Assembly: GCF_040881935.1 (NCBI RefSeq)
Contig: NZ_JBBECH010000057.1
Span: 1 to 64,000 of the forward strand
Length of the DNA stretch: 64,000 nt
Origin: Saccharospirillum sp040881935
Lineage (GTDB): Bacteria > Pseudomonadota > Gammaproteobacteria > Pseudomonadales > Natronospirillaceae
Direction of reading: 5' to 3'
Shown: piece after piece, positions 27,260-34,702 of the stretch
Layout: every line of letters begins with the position of its first letter
Position numbering within the stretch: position 1 is the stretch's first letter
Notes under the pieces: model-generated
Told to the model about the DNA's origin: nothing
Databases searched by the model: none
What the model saw: only the letters and a program-made list of their open reading frames with translations
Made by a program: the position numbers and the translations under genes

Positions 27260-28080
27260 AACAGGAATCGTTAAAACTATCCGCTCGCCTGACCACTGGT
27301 ATCGTTATTCTGGGCGCCATGTGGGCGCTAACCGGCAACCGTGCCCAGGCCGAGACCGGTCTTCAGATCATGACTGACGTCGATGCCCAGCCCACGCCCG
27401 ATGTCATGGCCGCCGAGATGACCATGACGCTGATTGATCGCAACGGCAATCAGCGCGTACGCCGCTTGCAGTCGCGAAGCCAAACCTTCGACGACAGCGA
27501 ACGCAACCTGCTGTTTTTTCTGGAACCGTCCGACGTGCGTGGCACCGGTTTTCTGTCGGTCGATTACAACGACCCGCAACGCAGCGACGACCAGTGGCTC
27601 TTTTTGCCCAGTATGAACAAATCCAAACGCATTGCCGGCAGCGACCAGAGCAGTCGCTTTATGGGATCGGATCTCTCCTACGCCGACATGGCATCGCACA
27701 ATCTCGACGACTGGACCTACGAGCTGTTGCGTGAAGACAACGTCGGTGACGAACCGGTCTGGCTGGTACGCGCCACAGCGGCCAACCCCGGGGTGACTGA
27801 TCGCACCGGCTATACCGATTCGGTGGTTTATGTGCAGCAGAGCAACCATCAGGTGGTCCGCGCTATTCACCATCTGGCGGGTGGCAATGAACGCAAACTG
27901 ATGAACATACCGGAATGGGAGCAGCGCGACGGTTACTGGCTGCCCAAGGTACTGCAGGTGGTCAGCCAGGAGGGCGGCCAGACCGTACATCGCACGCAAT
28001 TGACGTTCAGCAACATCGATCTGGCCCCCGGCCTGTCCGAATCCGAATTCACCGTGCAGCGATTGGAGCAGGGGCTATGA
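27256..28080 (+). CDS. LolA-like outer-membrane lipoprotein-sorting family protein
   Basis: A 274-aa exported protein: an N-terminal hydrophobic signal (about 15-35, ending near NRAQA) followed by a beta-rich domain of the type annotated as outer membrane lipoprotein-sorting protein. Segments such as LLFFLEPSDVRGTGFLSVDY, QWLFLPSMNKSKRI and FMGSDLSYADM are recurrent in that family. Proteins of this fold carry lipophilic cargo across the periplasm. It is translationally coupled to the exporter upstream and the outer-membrane protein downstream (ATGA at both junctions). The role as periplasmic shuttle is inferred. Confidence 0.8.
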   Translation: MKQESLKLSARLTTGIVILGAMWALTGNRAQAETGLQIMTDVDAQPTPDVMAAEMTMTLIDRNGNQRVRRLQSRSQTFDDSERNLLFFLEPSDVRGTGFLSVDYNDPQRSDDQWLFLPSMNKSKRIAGSDQSSRFMGSDLSYADMASHNLDDWTYELLREDNVGDEPVWLVRATAANPGVTDRTGYTDSVVYVQQSNHQVVRAIHHLAGGNERKLMNIPEWEQRDGYWLPKVLQVVSQEGGQTVHRTQLTFSNIDLAPGLSESEFTVQRLEQGL

Positions 28081-29465
28081 AGGCAAAAACACTGCTGATG
28101 ACAGCGGCCACCAGCCTGGCCGTTGCCACGAACGCCGTGGCTGAAGACGACCCCTTTGACGACGCCTTCGACAGCGGTTTCGAAGACATCGTATCGGCCA
28201 AGCCCTCAGCGGCCAGCACGGTCTACCTGGCCCACCGTTTTATTCAGCGTGGCCAGGTGACCACGGCGCAGCCCGAACCGGGTTTGAGCCAGACGGATCA
28301 CCGTGGTCTGGCCAGCCTGGCCACGGCCTGGCGCACCCAGGTGGAGTGGCGCCCAACCAGCCGTTTCGATGCGGTATTGGATGCCGAACTGAACCAGGAC
28401 TGGGTGTTTGACCTGCGGCCCGACACCGGCTGGAAACCCCCCTATCGCAACCAGCGGGAAACCCGGCTGGAACTACGCGAGGCCCGCCTGGCGTACCGCA
28501 CATCCGGCTGGGCACTGAGCAGCGGCCGGCAGGTGCAAACCTGGGGTTTTAACGATGCACTGTCAGTGCTCGAACCGGTTAACCCGCCGCGCATGGCGCA
28601 GCCGGGTTTGTACGATGCCGACGAAGCACGGCTGTCTCGCTGGCTGACCGAAGCCCGGTGGTACCTCGGCAACTGGACGCTGCAGGGTATGGTCGCGCAT
28701 GAAAACCGAATGGCCGAATTGCCGGTTTATGGCAGCGACTATTATCCGCTACCCGCCGAGACCGCAGACCGGGCGCCCGACCATGGCTGGGAAGACCCAA
28801 GCGCCCATGCCGGCGGTGTGCGTCTAAGCGGCCTCTGGCAGGGGGCCGATCTTGCCGCGTTCGTCTGGCGTGGCTACAACCCCACCGGTCACCTGATGTT
28901 CGCACCGGACCAGGTCGAACGCCACTACGAGCGACTAACGACCATTGGCGCAGGGCTGAGCGTGCCGTTCAACAGCGCCGTGATCAAAGCCGAAATCGCC
29001 GCTGAAGACGGCCTGACCTGGGCTCCGGTTAGCGTGAGCCAGCAAGATGGGCAGGCGGTGCGCAACAGCGGCGCGGAGAACACTACCCAGCGACTTTCCT
29101 GGGCGCTGGGGGTCGACGTGACACTGCCGGCAAACAGCCGGTTATTGATTGAATACCGCACGGATTACCTGCCCGACTACCAGCCCGATATGGCCACCAA
29201 CCTGGGTGAGGAGTTCAGCCACCGCTGGGCCATCGGCGCAGAACACAGCACCCTGCGGGAGCGGCTCACTTTGAGCGGCGCGGTACTCGGATTTGGCGGC
29301 CTGGCCGACGGCGGGCAGGCGATGCGGCTGGCGGCCGACTGGGACATCAGCGACCAATGGCGCACCCGGCTGGGCTGGGTTGGCTACCGCGCCGGCGATG
29401 CAGCGCAATTGCAGGCCGCAGACGACAGTGACCGACTGTTCTGGCAACTGGAGTGGCTATTCTAA
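28077..29465 (+). CDS. Probable outer-membrane beta-barrel protein of the MMPL operon
   Basis: A 462-aa protein with a signal peptide (MKAKTLLMTAATSLAVATNAVA) and a mature start rich in Asp/Phe (DDPFDDAFDSGFED). After that come alternating amphipathic strands rich in Trp, Arg, Tyr and a final aromatic residue (QLEWLF), all typical of porin-like barrels. It resembles the DUF1302/porin-like proteins that accompany MMPL exporters, but I cannot assign a family with certainty. The start overlaps the preceding stop by ATGA. With the exporter and the LolA-like protein it would complete an envelope-spanning route. Confidence 0.68.
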   Translation: MKAKTLLMTAATSLAVATNAVAEDDPFDDAFDSGFEDIVSAKPSAASTVYLAHRFIQRGQVTTAQPEPGLSQTDHRGLASLATAWRTQVEWRPTSRFDAVLDAELNQDWVFDLRPDTGWKPPYRNQRETRLELREARLAYRTSGWALSSGRQVQTWGFNDALSVLEPVNPPRMAQPGLYDADEARLSRWLTEARWYLGNWTLQGMVAHENRMAELPVYGSDYYPLPAETADRAPDHGWEDPSAHAGGVRLSGLWQGADLAAFVWRGYNPTGHLMFAPDQVERHYERLTTIGAGLSVPFNSAVIKAEIAAEDGLTWAPVSVSQQDGQAVRNSGAENTTQRLSWALGVDVTLPANSRLLIEYRTDYLPDYQPDMATNLGEEFSHRWAIGAEHSTLRERLTLSGAVLGFGGLADGGQAMRLAADWDISDQWRTRLGWVGYRAGDAAQLQAADDSDRLFWQLEWLF

Positions 29466-29524
29466 GCGGCTCTGCGGTATGGTTTCTGGCCTACACTCCT
29501 GGCCCTCAAAGACGGGGAGCACCC

Positions 29525-30145
29525 ATGCAGACACCTTCATCGGAGAAAGACACCGGTGCCTACGACCGCCTGCTAGAGGCCGGACGCCACCTGTTTCTGC
29601 ACCAGGAATACCAACGGGTGTCGATCCGGCGCATCGCCGAGCGCGCCGGCGTCAACTCCGCGATGATCGCCTATTATTTTGGCGACAAAAGTGGTCTGTA
29701 CCGCGCCGTGTTGCTCAGCTATCTGGGCCCGGTCAAGAGCCATGTGCTGGAGAACCTGAAACAGTTTCCGGCAACCTCCTTTGTTGATGTCTTCAAATAC
29801 TTTTACCGCTTCGCACCGCGCGAATTGATCCATCTGGTGATCAAAAATGCACTCTACGCGCCAGATGCCCAGCGCCAATGGCTGATAGACAGCGTGTTGC
29901 GACCGCTGATTCTTCAGGTCGAACAGCAGCTCGACCAGACGCTTCCCGATGGCAAAATTCACCGTCCCGAACAAGCCCGGCTGATGCTGCAAAGTCTGCT
30001 GGTAGCGCCTTTGTTGCTGCAGCCAATTCTGGAAGCCGTCCGGCAAAAACCCATGGACGACGATTATTTCGACGACCTGGCCGATTTCATCGGCACCCTG
30101 CTCGACCGGGCGCTGCGGCCCTCGGAAGGTGACCCTGCCACGTAA
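29525..30145 (+). CDS. TetR family transcriptional regulator
   Basis: A 206-aa repressor. The N-terminal helix-turn-helix is at about 17-60 (LLEAGRHLFLHQEYQRVSI, then IAERAGVNSAMIAYYFGDKSGLY). The C-terminal ligand domain is helical. The ATG at 29525 has GGGAG five bases upstream. It lies 59 bp after the MMPL operon in the same direction and likely controls it in response to the exported compound; this is inferred from position. Confidence 0.88.
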   Translation: MQTPSSEKDTGAYDRLLEAGRHLFLHQEYQRVSIRRIAERAGVNSAMIAYYFGDKSGLYRAVLLSYLGPVKSHVLENLKQFPATSFVDVFKYFYRFAPRELIHLVIKNALYAPDAQRQWLIDSVLRPLILQVEQQLDQTLPDGKIHRPEQARLMLQSLLVAPLLLQPILEAVRQKPMDDDYFDDLADFIGTLLDRALRPSEGDPAT

Positions 30146-30209
30146 ACCGGGGCTACCGTCAGATGGAAAACCATCCTAAACTGAAGCAAACACCAGCGGA
30201 GTACCGACC

Positions 30210-30611
30210 ATGCCTGAAATGACGATAACCCTGAACCGAAAGGGCACAACAGCCAGCGAAGCCCACATTCGAGACCACCGTATCGTGATGGATCGCCCAA
30301 CTGAAAAGGGCGGAGAAAATGCCGGCCCCATGGGCGGGGAAGCCCTGCTGGCCGCCCTGGGCGGCTGTTTCATGTCCAACCTGGTTGCTGCCGCCCAAGC
30401 GCGCGAAGTAGAACTGGGCGAGATTGATGTCCGCATCACTGGCAACATTGCCGGCACCCCACCGGCCTATGACCGCATTGAGATGATTGTTACCGGTTCT
30501 GCGAGTGTTGAGAGCTTGCCCAAACTGGTGACGATGGCCGAGCGCGGTTGCATCGCCGCCAATACCCTGAAAGCGGGGCTTGCATTGTCGGTTGAGACTC
30601 AGTTTCGCTGA
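30210..30611 (+). CDS. OsmC family protein
   Basis: A 133-aa member of the OsmC/Ohr superfamily of thiol peroxidases. The two redox cysteines are visible: Cys53 in LGGCFMSNL and Cys114 in ERGCIAANT. The length and layout match short OsmC-like proteins rather than Ohr itself. The likely role is organic hydroperoxide detoxification, though some relatives are of unknown function. It sits 64 bp after the TetR gene and just before the tRNA locus. Confidence 0.85.
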   Translation: MPEMTITLNRKGTTASEAHIRDHRIVMDRPTEKGGENAGPMGGEALLAALGGCFMSNLVAAAQAREVELGEIDVRITGNIAGTPPAYDRIEMIVTGSASVESLPKLVTMAERGCIAANTLKAGLALSVETQFR

Positions 30612-30719
30612 AGACCCGACACACAGGGTTCAAATCGTCGGCCAATGCTCATAGCGGCTCCATTGGCCACCGAATAGCCCCAAGTACCGGCAAAACTGTA
30701 GAAAAATCAAAGGCCTGGG

Positions 30720-30747
30720 TAGACTTGGCCCATTTGGCCGGTATAAT
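30720..30747 (+). promoter_or_regulatory. Promoter of the tRNA-Ile(CAT) locus
   Basis: TAGACT, 16 bases, then a consensus TATAAT at 30742-30747 followed by a GC-rich discriminator (GCGGGC), typical of stable-RNA promoters. It lies 39 bases upstream of the truncated tRNA 5' half. Confidence 0.6.
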
Positions 30748-30786
30748 GCGGGCTCTGTTCGAACACACCGCCCGGTGCGTTCAGCG

Positions 30787-30826
30787 GGGCCCTTAGCTCA
30801 GTTGGTTAGAGCATCCGACTCATAAT
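30787..30826 (+). pseudogene. Truncated tRNA-Ile(CAT) 5' half
   Basis: GGGCCCTTAGCTCAGTTGGT and the following bases give a normal acceptor 5' strand, D-arm and anticodon loop CTCATAA. The sequence diverges immediately after, so the 3' anticodon strand, T-arm and acceptor are missing. It ends in CGACTCATAAT, which recurs in the complete tRNA 158 bases downstream. Confidence 0.8.
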
Positions 30827-30944
30827 AGAATGCGCTGACGGCGGTGCGGAGCGATAAAGCAGAGCAAATATAGCCGCTTACCACATGTAAGCGACACTGC
30901 CAAAAAGCCAATGTAACAGCTATGTAAGCGGCAAAAACAGTTTC

Positions 30945-31021
30945 GGGCCTTTAGCTCAGTTGGTTAGAGCACTCGACTCATAATCGATTGGTCGCTGGTT
31001 CAAGTCCAGCAAGGCCCACCA
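30945..31021 (+). tRNA. tRNA-Ile (anticodon CAT, lysidine-modified type)
   Basis: A complete 77-base cloverleaf with encoded CCA. Acceptor GGGCCTT pairs with AAGGCCC. The D-arm GCTCAGTTGGTTAGAGC, loop CTCATAA, variable loop TTGGTCG and T-arm CTGGTTCAAGTCCAG are present. The anticodon is CAT, but the body (ACTCATAATCG, TTGGTCGCTGGTTCAAGTCC) matches bacterial tRNA-Ile2, whose C34 is converted to lysidine, rather than elongator tRNA-Met. One anticodon-stem pair (27-43) is C-T. Confidence 0.88.
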
Positions 31022-31024
31022 CAC

Positions 31025-31057
31025 AAAGCCCCACACCACGCGGTCTGGGGCTTTTTT
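31025..31057 (+). terminator. Rho-independent terminator of the tRNA
   Basis: AAAGCCCCA and TGGGGCTTT pair, and the T-run (CTTTTTTATT) follows. It lies 4 bases after the CCA end. Confidence 0.9.
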
Positions 31058-31164
31058 ATTTTCGAATGCAGCGCTCTTGTACCCGCTTACATGCGCTTAC
31101 TTCTACAGTATATCCGGGATGAACTTCAGGACTTGCACAGCAGGCCAAGTTGACAAAGGTGCTG

Positions 31165-31180
31165 CTGATTTACAAATCAG
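31165..31180. promoter_or_regulatory. Palindromic operator candidate for the XRE-ImmA module
   Basis: CTGATTTACAAATCAG is a perfect inverted repeat with 7-bp arms and a 2-base spacer. It lies 8 bases upstream of a TTGACA box, so it is well placed for the XRE-domain protein encoded downstream to autoregulate. Confidence 0.5.
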
Positions 31181-31187
31181 AATCAGG

Positions 31188-31217
31188 TTGACAAAACATT
31201 GTTTACGCCCATATCAT
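31188..31217 (+). promoter_or_regulatory. Promoter of the XRE-ImmA module
   Basis: TTGACA at 31188-31193, an 18-base spacer, then TATCAT at 31212-31217, about 37 bases before the ATG at 31254. A second TTGACA at 31150 lacks a good -10. Confidence 0.6.
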
Positions 31218-31253
31218 GGCAGCAACCACACTGCCACGAACGAGTACCGCCGT

Positions 31254-31859
31254 ATGACCAAGAGCCCCTCAGAAATACACGCCTGCCTCACCAACGAACG
31301 CATTGATTATGTCGGCCAGCTCATAGCTCGCGTGAGGGCTGAGAATTTAGATGCTGTCGAAGAGCGCGACAATGGTTGGAGTATCGGCTGTAGGGCTCAT
31401 GCTTGGGTTTGCAGCGAAATTTTGCAACAGGAAGAAGATGTTCCCTGGTTAAGTGTTGTTGACCCATCGCTCCGATTCATTTCGAAGATCGGGGATGTTG
31501 AGTTTAGCTTTTACAAAGGGATGGCGGAGAAGCCTAAGAAGAACATTATTACTCGCGCTCAATCATACCCCGAGCTCCGTCAAACGCTGTTGTTCGATCT
31601 CCCTATTCCGGAGAAGCTCGTATGGGTATATGCGGTGGAAACTGACCTCGAAGGCATTACAACTAACATTGAGTTTTTCGGAATGAGCGGATCCGGAGAA
31701 GTAATAGCCTCTCGTACTGTGCCGATCTTCGATGTGACAGCCAACCTGGTTGACGTTAACAACACCGAAAGCGAACCGGTAGAACTTCCGGCCGCATCTC
31801 CTTCGCTGCCAAAAATCAGAAAAGACAAAACATCTGATTCAGAAGAGCACGACGAATGA
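31254..31859 (+). CDS. Unknown protein preceding the XRE-ImmA gene
   Basis: A 201-aa soluble protein I do not recognise. The N-terminal part is acidic and helical (RIDYVGQLIARVRAENLDAVEE). A central beta-rich domain (FISKIGDVEFSFYKG, VWVYAVETDLEGITTNIEFF) follows, and the C-terminal 40 residues are a charged, low-complexity tail. There is no signal peptide or membrane helix. I chose the ATG at 31254 because it lies just after a good promoter; the frame stays open further upstream but through the promoter. It overlaps the next gene by ATGA, so the two are coupled and probably act together. Codon use is AT-richer than in the core genes. Confidence 0.72.
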   Translation: MTKSPSEIHACLTNERIDYVGQLIARVRAENLDAVEERDNGWSIGCRAHAWVCSEILQQEEDVPWLSVVDPSLRFISKIGDVEFSFYKGMAEKPKKNIITRAQSYPELRQTLLFDLPIPEKLVWVYAVETDLEGITTNIEFFGMSGSGEVIASRTVPIFDVTANLVDVNNTESEPVELPAASPSLPKIRKDKTSDSEEHDE

Positions 31860-32998
31860 CTGAAAGAATTAACTTTAACGGCGACAACTTAAGAATTGCC
31901 CGGCTTATGTCGGGCATTTCTCTGAATGAACTTGGCGAGCGTGTAGGCACGACTCGGCAGTACATTCATCAGCTTGAAACTACTGATAAGAAAATACCAA
32001 CCAAAGACTTGGTTGAGGCGCTAGCGTATGAACTAGGGGTTGATCCGAATTTCTTCTGCTACCCGCTTGGAAACCAAGTCAAAGAAGAGGAATGCCACTT
32101 CAGGAAACTCAAAACAACGTTGGTTTCATCACGCAGAGAAAGTGCAGCTCGCGCAACCCTCATGAACAAGCTGATTGAAACACTGGAAGCTTACCTTGAG
32201 CTACCGCCTGTAATCTTCCCTCAAATGGAAATATCTTCTCTTGCTGACTCCGAAGCAGCTAGCATTGAGTGCAGGAAGTACTGGAAACTTGGCGACGGCC
32301 CAATTAAGAACATGATCCGCGTTGCGGAAAATGCAGGTGCGATTGTTTCAACATTTGGGGACGTATCAGAGAAAATTGACGCGCTCTCCTTAAACAGAGG
32401 TCGTCCGATAATTATTCTTAACACAACAAAGAATTCGCCGCGGCTAAGGATGGATATTGGCCACGAGATGCTACACATAATCGGGCATGACGGCATTGAG
32501 ACAGGTGATAGAGAGACGGAATCACAGGCAGACCACTTTGCCAGCCATTTCTTACTTCCTCGCGCCGCTCTAATCCGTGAATACACTAGCAGAAGCAAAA
32601 CACGGATAGACTGGAACGCTATATACTCGATAAAGGTAAAATGGGGAATCAGTGCCAGAGCGGTTGTTTATAGGCTTAACCAATATGGTCTAATTACCCC
32701 CTCGCAATATCGAACAGCCAACATCCATTTCAGCAAAACCGGACAAACTAAAGAGGAATTTTATGACGATAAAGTTCCTCTCGATTTACCTGAATTGTTG
32801 CCATCTAGCTTAACGTTGTTGCTTCAGTTCTACGGAAAAACGTTTGGCGGCCTGTTAAATGAGCTAGGGATGAAAGCGGAATTTTTGGCAAACCTGACCC
32901 AAACGGAAAGCTCATTACTTCCTCTTTTGGCAGAGGAGAGCTTGCCCGAGAATATAACAAGCATTGCTGCGTATAAGCACTCGAGACCACATAACTAG
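31856..32998 (+). CDS. XRE-family regulator with ImmA/IrrE metallopeptidase domain
   Basis: A 380-aa two-domain protein. An N-terminal Cro/CI helix-turn-helix (about 8-62, LRIARLMSGISLNELGERVG) is followed by a DUF955/ImmA-IrrE zinc peptidase domain with HEMLH at residues 203-207 (His203, Glu204, His207) and a downstream acidic metal ligand in the ESQADHFASHFLLP helix. Such proteins cleave repressors or act as antitoxins and regulators of mobile elements and defence modules. It is coupled to the unknown gene upstream, and a third unknown gene follows after 74 bp. It lies in an AT-rich region next to a disrupted tRNA, so it was probably acquired. Confidence 0.88.
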   Translation: MTERINFNGDNLRIARLMSGISLNELGERVGTTRQYIHQLETTDKKIPTKDLVEALAYELGVDPNFFCYPLGNQVKEEECHFRKLKTTLVSSRRESAARATLMNKLIETLEAYLELPPVIFPQMEISSLADSEAASIECRKYWKLGDGPIKNMIRVAENAGAIVSTFGDVSEKIDALSLNRGRPIIILNTTKNSPRLRMDIGHEMLHIIGHDGIETGDRETESQADHFASHFLLPRAALIREYTSRSKTRIDWNAIYSIKVKWGISARAVVYRLNQYGLITPSQYRTANIHFSKTGQTKEEFYDDKVPLDLPELLPSSLTLLLQFYGKTFGGLLNELGMKAEFLANLTQTESSLLPLLAEESLPENITSIAAYKHSRPHN

Positions 32999-33072
32999 GG
33001 GCTTATAGGTGGAGAAAAGCGCCATTTCCAATACCTCCATCTTTGAGGCATGAAGGAAAATTTTGAGGCGAG

Positions 33073-33504
33073 GTGATTATTACTGCGGCCTACGCTCCAC
33101 CATTAGATGCGGATTTTGGTAGTGAATATGTAAGAGCGAATGTTGATGTTAGCTTCGGTGTTCTTAATGGCGATAGGATGAAAGGCAAGGTTCCGATGGA
33201 GTCAGAAAAAGGGCGTTCAGGGTATGAAAAGAAACAAATTGAATTTGGTGGTAAATGGACCCCTGTAAAAGTTCATGGGAAGCGATTTCCTAACGGCGTT
33301 ATTGGTCAAAATTGGGCACTTCAAGCCTCAGCAAGCCTTAGGGCAAATGAAGAAGCTCCTCAAGATGGAATTCCTATCTTTCTGATCGTAACCCTACGAT
33401 CAATAGATGATAACGACAACGTTAAACAAGAGGGATTAAGGGAGCTTGCAAATACGAATTGGCTTCAGTTCAATATTACCTCTTATGTCCCTGTGAGGTT
33501 CTAA
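33073..33504 (+). CDS. Unknown small protein following the XRE-ImmA gene
   Basis: A 143-aa protein starting at GTG 33073 with GAGGCGAG upstream. The sequence is mostly beta-prone (YVRANVDVSFGVLNGD, IFLIVTLRSIDD, WLQFNITSYVPVRF) with a Lys/Gly-rich middle. It has no signal peptide, helix bundle or recognisable motif. Its low GC matches its neighbours upstream. As the third gene of the same strand after a short gap, it may be an effector or target of the ImmA protease. No function is claimed. Confidence 0.6.
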   Translation: MIITAAYAPPLDADFGSEYVRANVDVSFGVLNGDRMKGKVPMESEKGRSGYEKKQIEFGGKWTPVKVHGKRFPNGVIGQNWALQASASLRANEEAPQDGIPIFLIVTLRSIDDNDNVKQEGLRELANTNWLQFNITSYVPVRF

Positions 33505-33596
33505 CGTATATTCCAACATACTTGCTACACTTATTGTCAGCACCCCAAGGGAGACAGCAAGCATTGATAACCATTGCTTCATTCTGCTTGAAGTAT

Positions 33597-34091
33597 TCAC
33601 TCATTAAATATAGGGTCCTCAGCCAAATTCTCAATCATATGCAGAAGTGCAGCCCTGACAATGTCTTTGTGTTCGCTTGACAAACCATCCAAGGCTAGTG
33701 AATTTACTTCTTCTCCCAACGGGGTAAGTACATTTTTTAAGGCCTTTCCTTCAGGTGTAAGGTATATAAATACCTTCTGCTTGTTATCCGCTTTCTTTCT
33801 TCTGTAGATGTACCCCTTCTTTTCCATTGCTTTTAAGGCAGCAAAAGTTGTTGGAACCATCAAGCCAGCTTCTTCACTCAACTTTGCCTGTGTTATGCCA
33901 TCTTTAACCCACAAAATACGAAGAAAGGCCCAGTGACCGAAGCTTACATCATAGTTAGTAAGTCGAGCTTGCAAGCTTCGCGCTAGAAGCCTGCTGGTAT
34001 CTCTAACCAAATGTGCCATTCGATCGTTGGGTACGTCATGGTGCCAGTGTCTCCAGACGCTGTTCTTGGTTGGTTCCTGATGTTTATTCAT
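33597..34091 (-). CDS. MarR family transcriptional regulator
   Basis: A 164-aa winged-helix regulator. The core spans about 30-140. The recognition region reads ITQAKLSEEAGLMVPTTFAALKAMEKKGYI, and the wing RRKKADNKQKVFIYLTPEG is basic. I chose the ATG at 34091 (MNKHQEP); the frame extends 18 codons further without better support. It is the last gene of a minus-strand cluster with TctABC, a decarboxylase-like protein and an aldolase, and probably regulates it in response to an aromatic or carboxylic acid. Confidence 0.86.
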   Translation of the reverse strand: MNKHQEPTKNSVWRHWHHDVPNDRMAHLVRDTSRLLARSLQARLTNYDVSFGHWAFLRILWVKDGITQAKLSEEAGLMVPTTFAALKAMEKKGYIYRRKKADNKQKVFIYLTPEGKALKNVLTPLGEEVNSLALDGLSSEHKDIVRAALLHMIENLAEDPIFNE

Positions 34092-34246
34092 TAATGTAAG
34101 CTCTTGGCTTTGGTTAGTTATTGCGAGCGATTTGTAAATATACAACAGAATGGAGTTTGAGGCTAATGAGTAGGGGTGTTAGTAGGAAAAATACGAACTG
34201 TCTTGTATTTAAACCTACTAATCAAGAGCTTGCGAAAATGGCGCCT

Positions 34247-34702
34247 TCATACAAACATTGGCAGTAAGATTCCTCTGGGCAATCTGGCTCCCAATATGCC
34301 ATTGAAGACCAACGCGATAAACGCGTATGACACAAGTGATACTGACAATGAGGTGAGCCAGCGTATTCTAAAATACAAGCAAAATACAAGTATGTAGAGT
34401 GGTATGCCTAGCTCAAAACCGAGTAACCAAAGGGGTGGCAAAATCATCAGGATGAAAATGTATGAATTAATAAAACTGACATCACCTTCATTAACAGTTT
34501 TTAAACTTTCGCTTTCTTGAAGTGGATGTCGTCCTAGCTTTATCTCGACAATGCGAATTAACGCAAAGAGGGCAGACAGCGCTGATACAGTAAATGGAAA
34601 CGCAAGCACTTGTTGAGGGTACTGTTCTATCAGCCCATAGACAAGGAAGGCCCCCATAAAGAACACTATGCATCCGAGTACGATGGTTTCAAATAGTTTC
34701 AT
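34247..34702 (-). CDS. tctB: Tripartite tricarboxylate transporter small membrane subunit
   Basis: A 151-aa TctB-type protein with four predicted helices: about 8-28, 33-52 and two C-terminal ones (LILMILPPLWLLGFELGIPL, WLTSLSVSLVSYAFIALVF). Its start overlaps the TctA stop by ATGA, so the pair is coupled. Family sequences are poorly conserved, so the call leans on length, helices and position. Confidence 0.82.
   Translation of the reverse strand: MKLFETIVLGCIVFFMGAFLVYGLIEQYPQQVLAFPFTVSALSALFALIRIVEIKLGRHPLQESESLKTVNEGDVSFINSYIFILMILPPLWLLGFELGIPLYILVFCLYFRIRWLTSLSVSLVSYAFIALVFNGILGARLPRGILLPMFV

Larger units (their letters stand above)
30875..31100. repeat. CGCTTAC/GTAAGCG heptamers around the tRNA
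   Basis: Five copies: CGCTTAC at 30875-30881, 31084-31090 and 31094-31100, and its complement at 30887-30893 and 30924-30930. Several are extended to CATGTAAGCG. Short repeats of this kind beside a duplicated tRNA segment resemble recombinase arm-binding sites of an integrative element. Confidence 0.55.

Noticed and set aside
30945..31021. tRNA-Met assignment from the CAT anticodon
   Set aside because: The anticodon arm, variable loop and T-arm match tRNA-Ile2, which has the same gene anticodon before lysidine modification. An elongator Met body would differ in these parts.
31077..31253. Longer N-terminus for the first gene of the XRE-ImmA module
   Set aside because: It would translate through the TTGACA/TATCAT promoter and the palindrome; the downstream ATG at 31254 fits the promoter.
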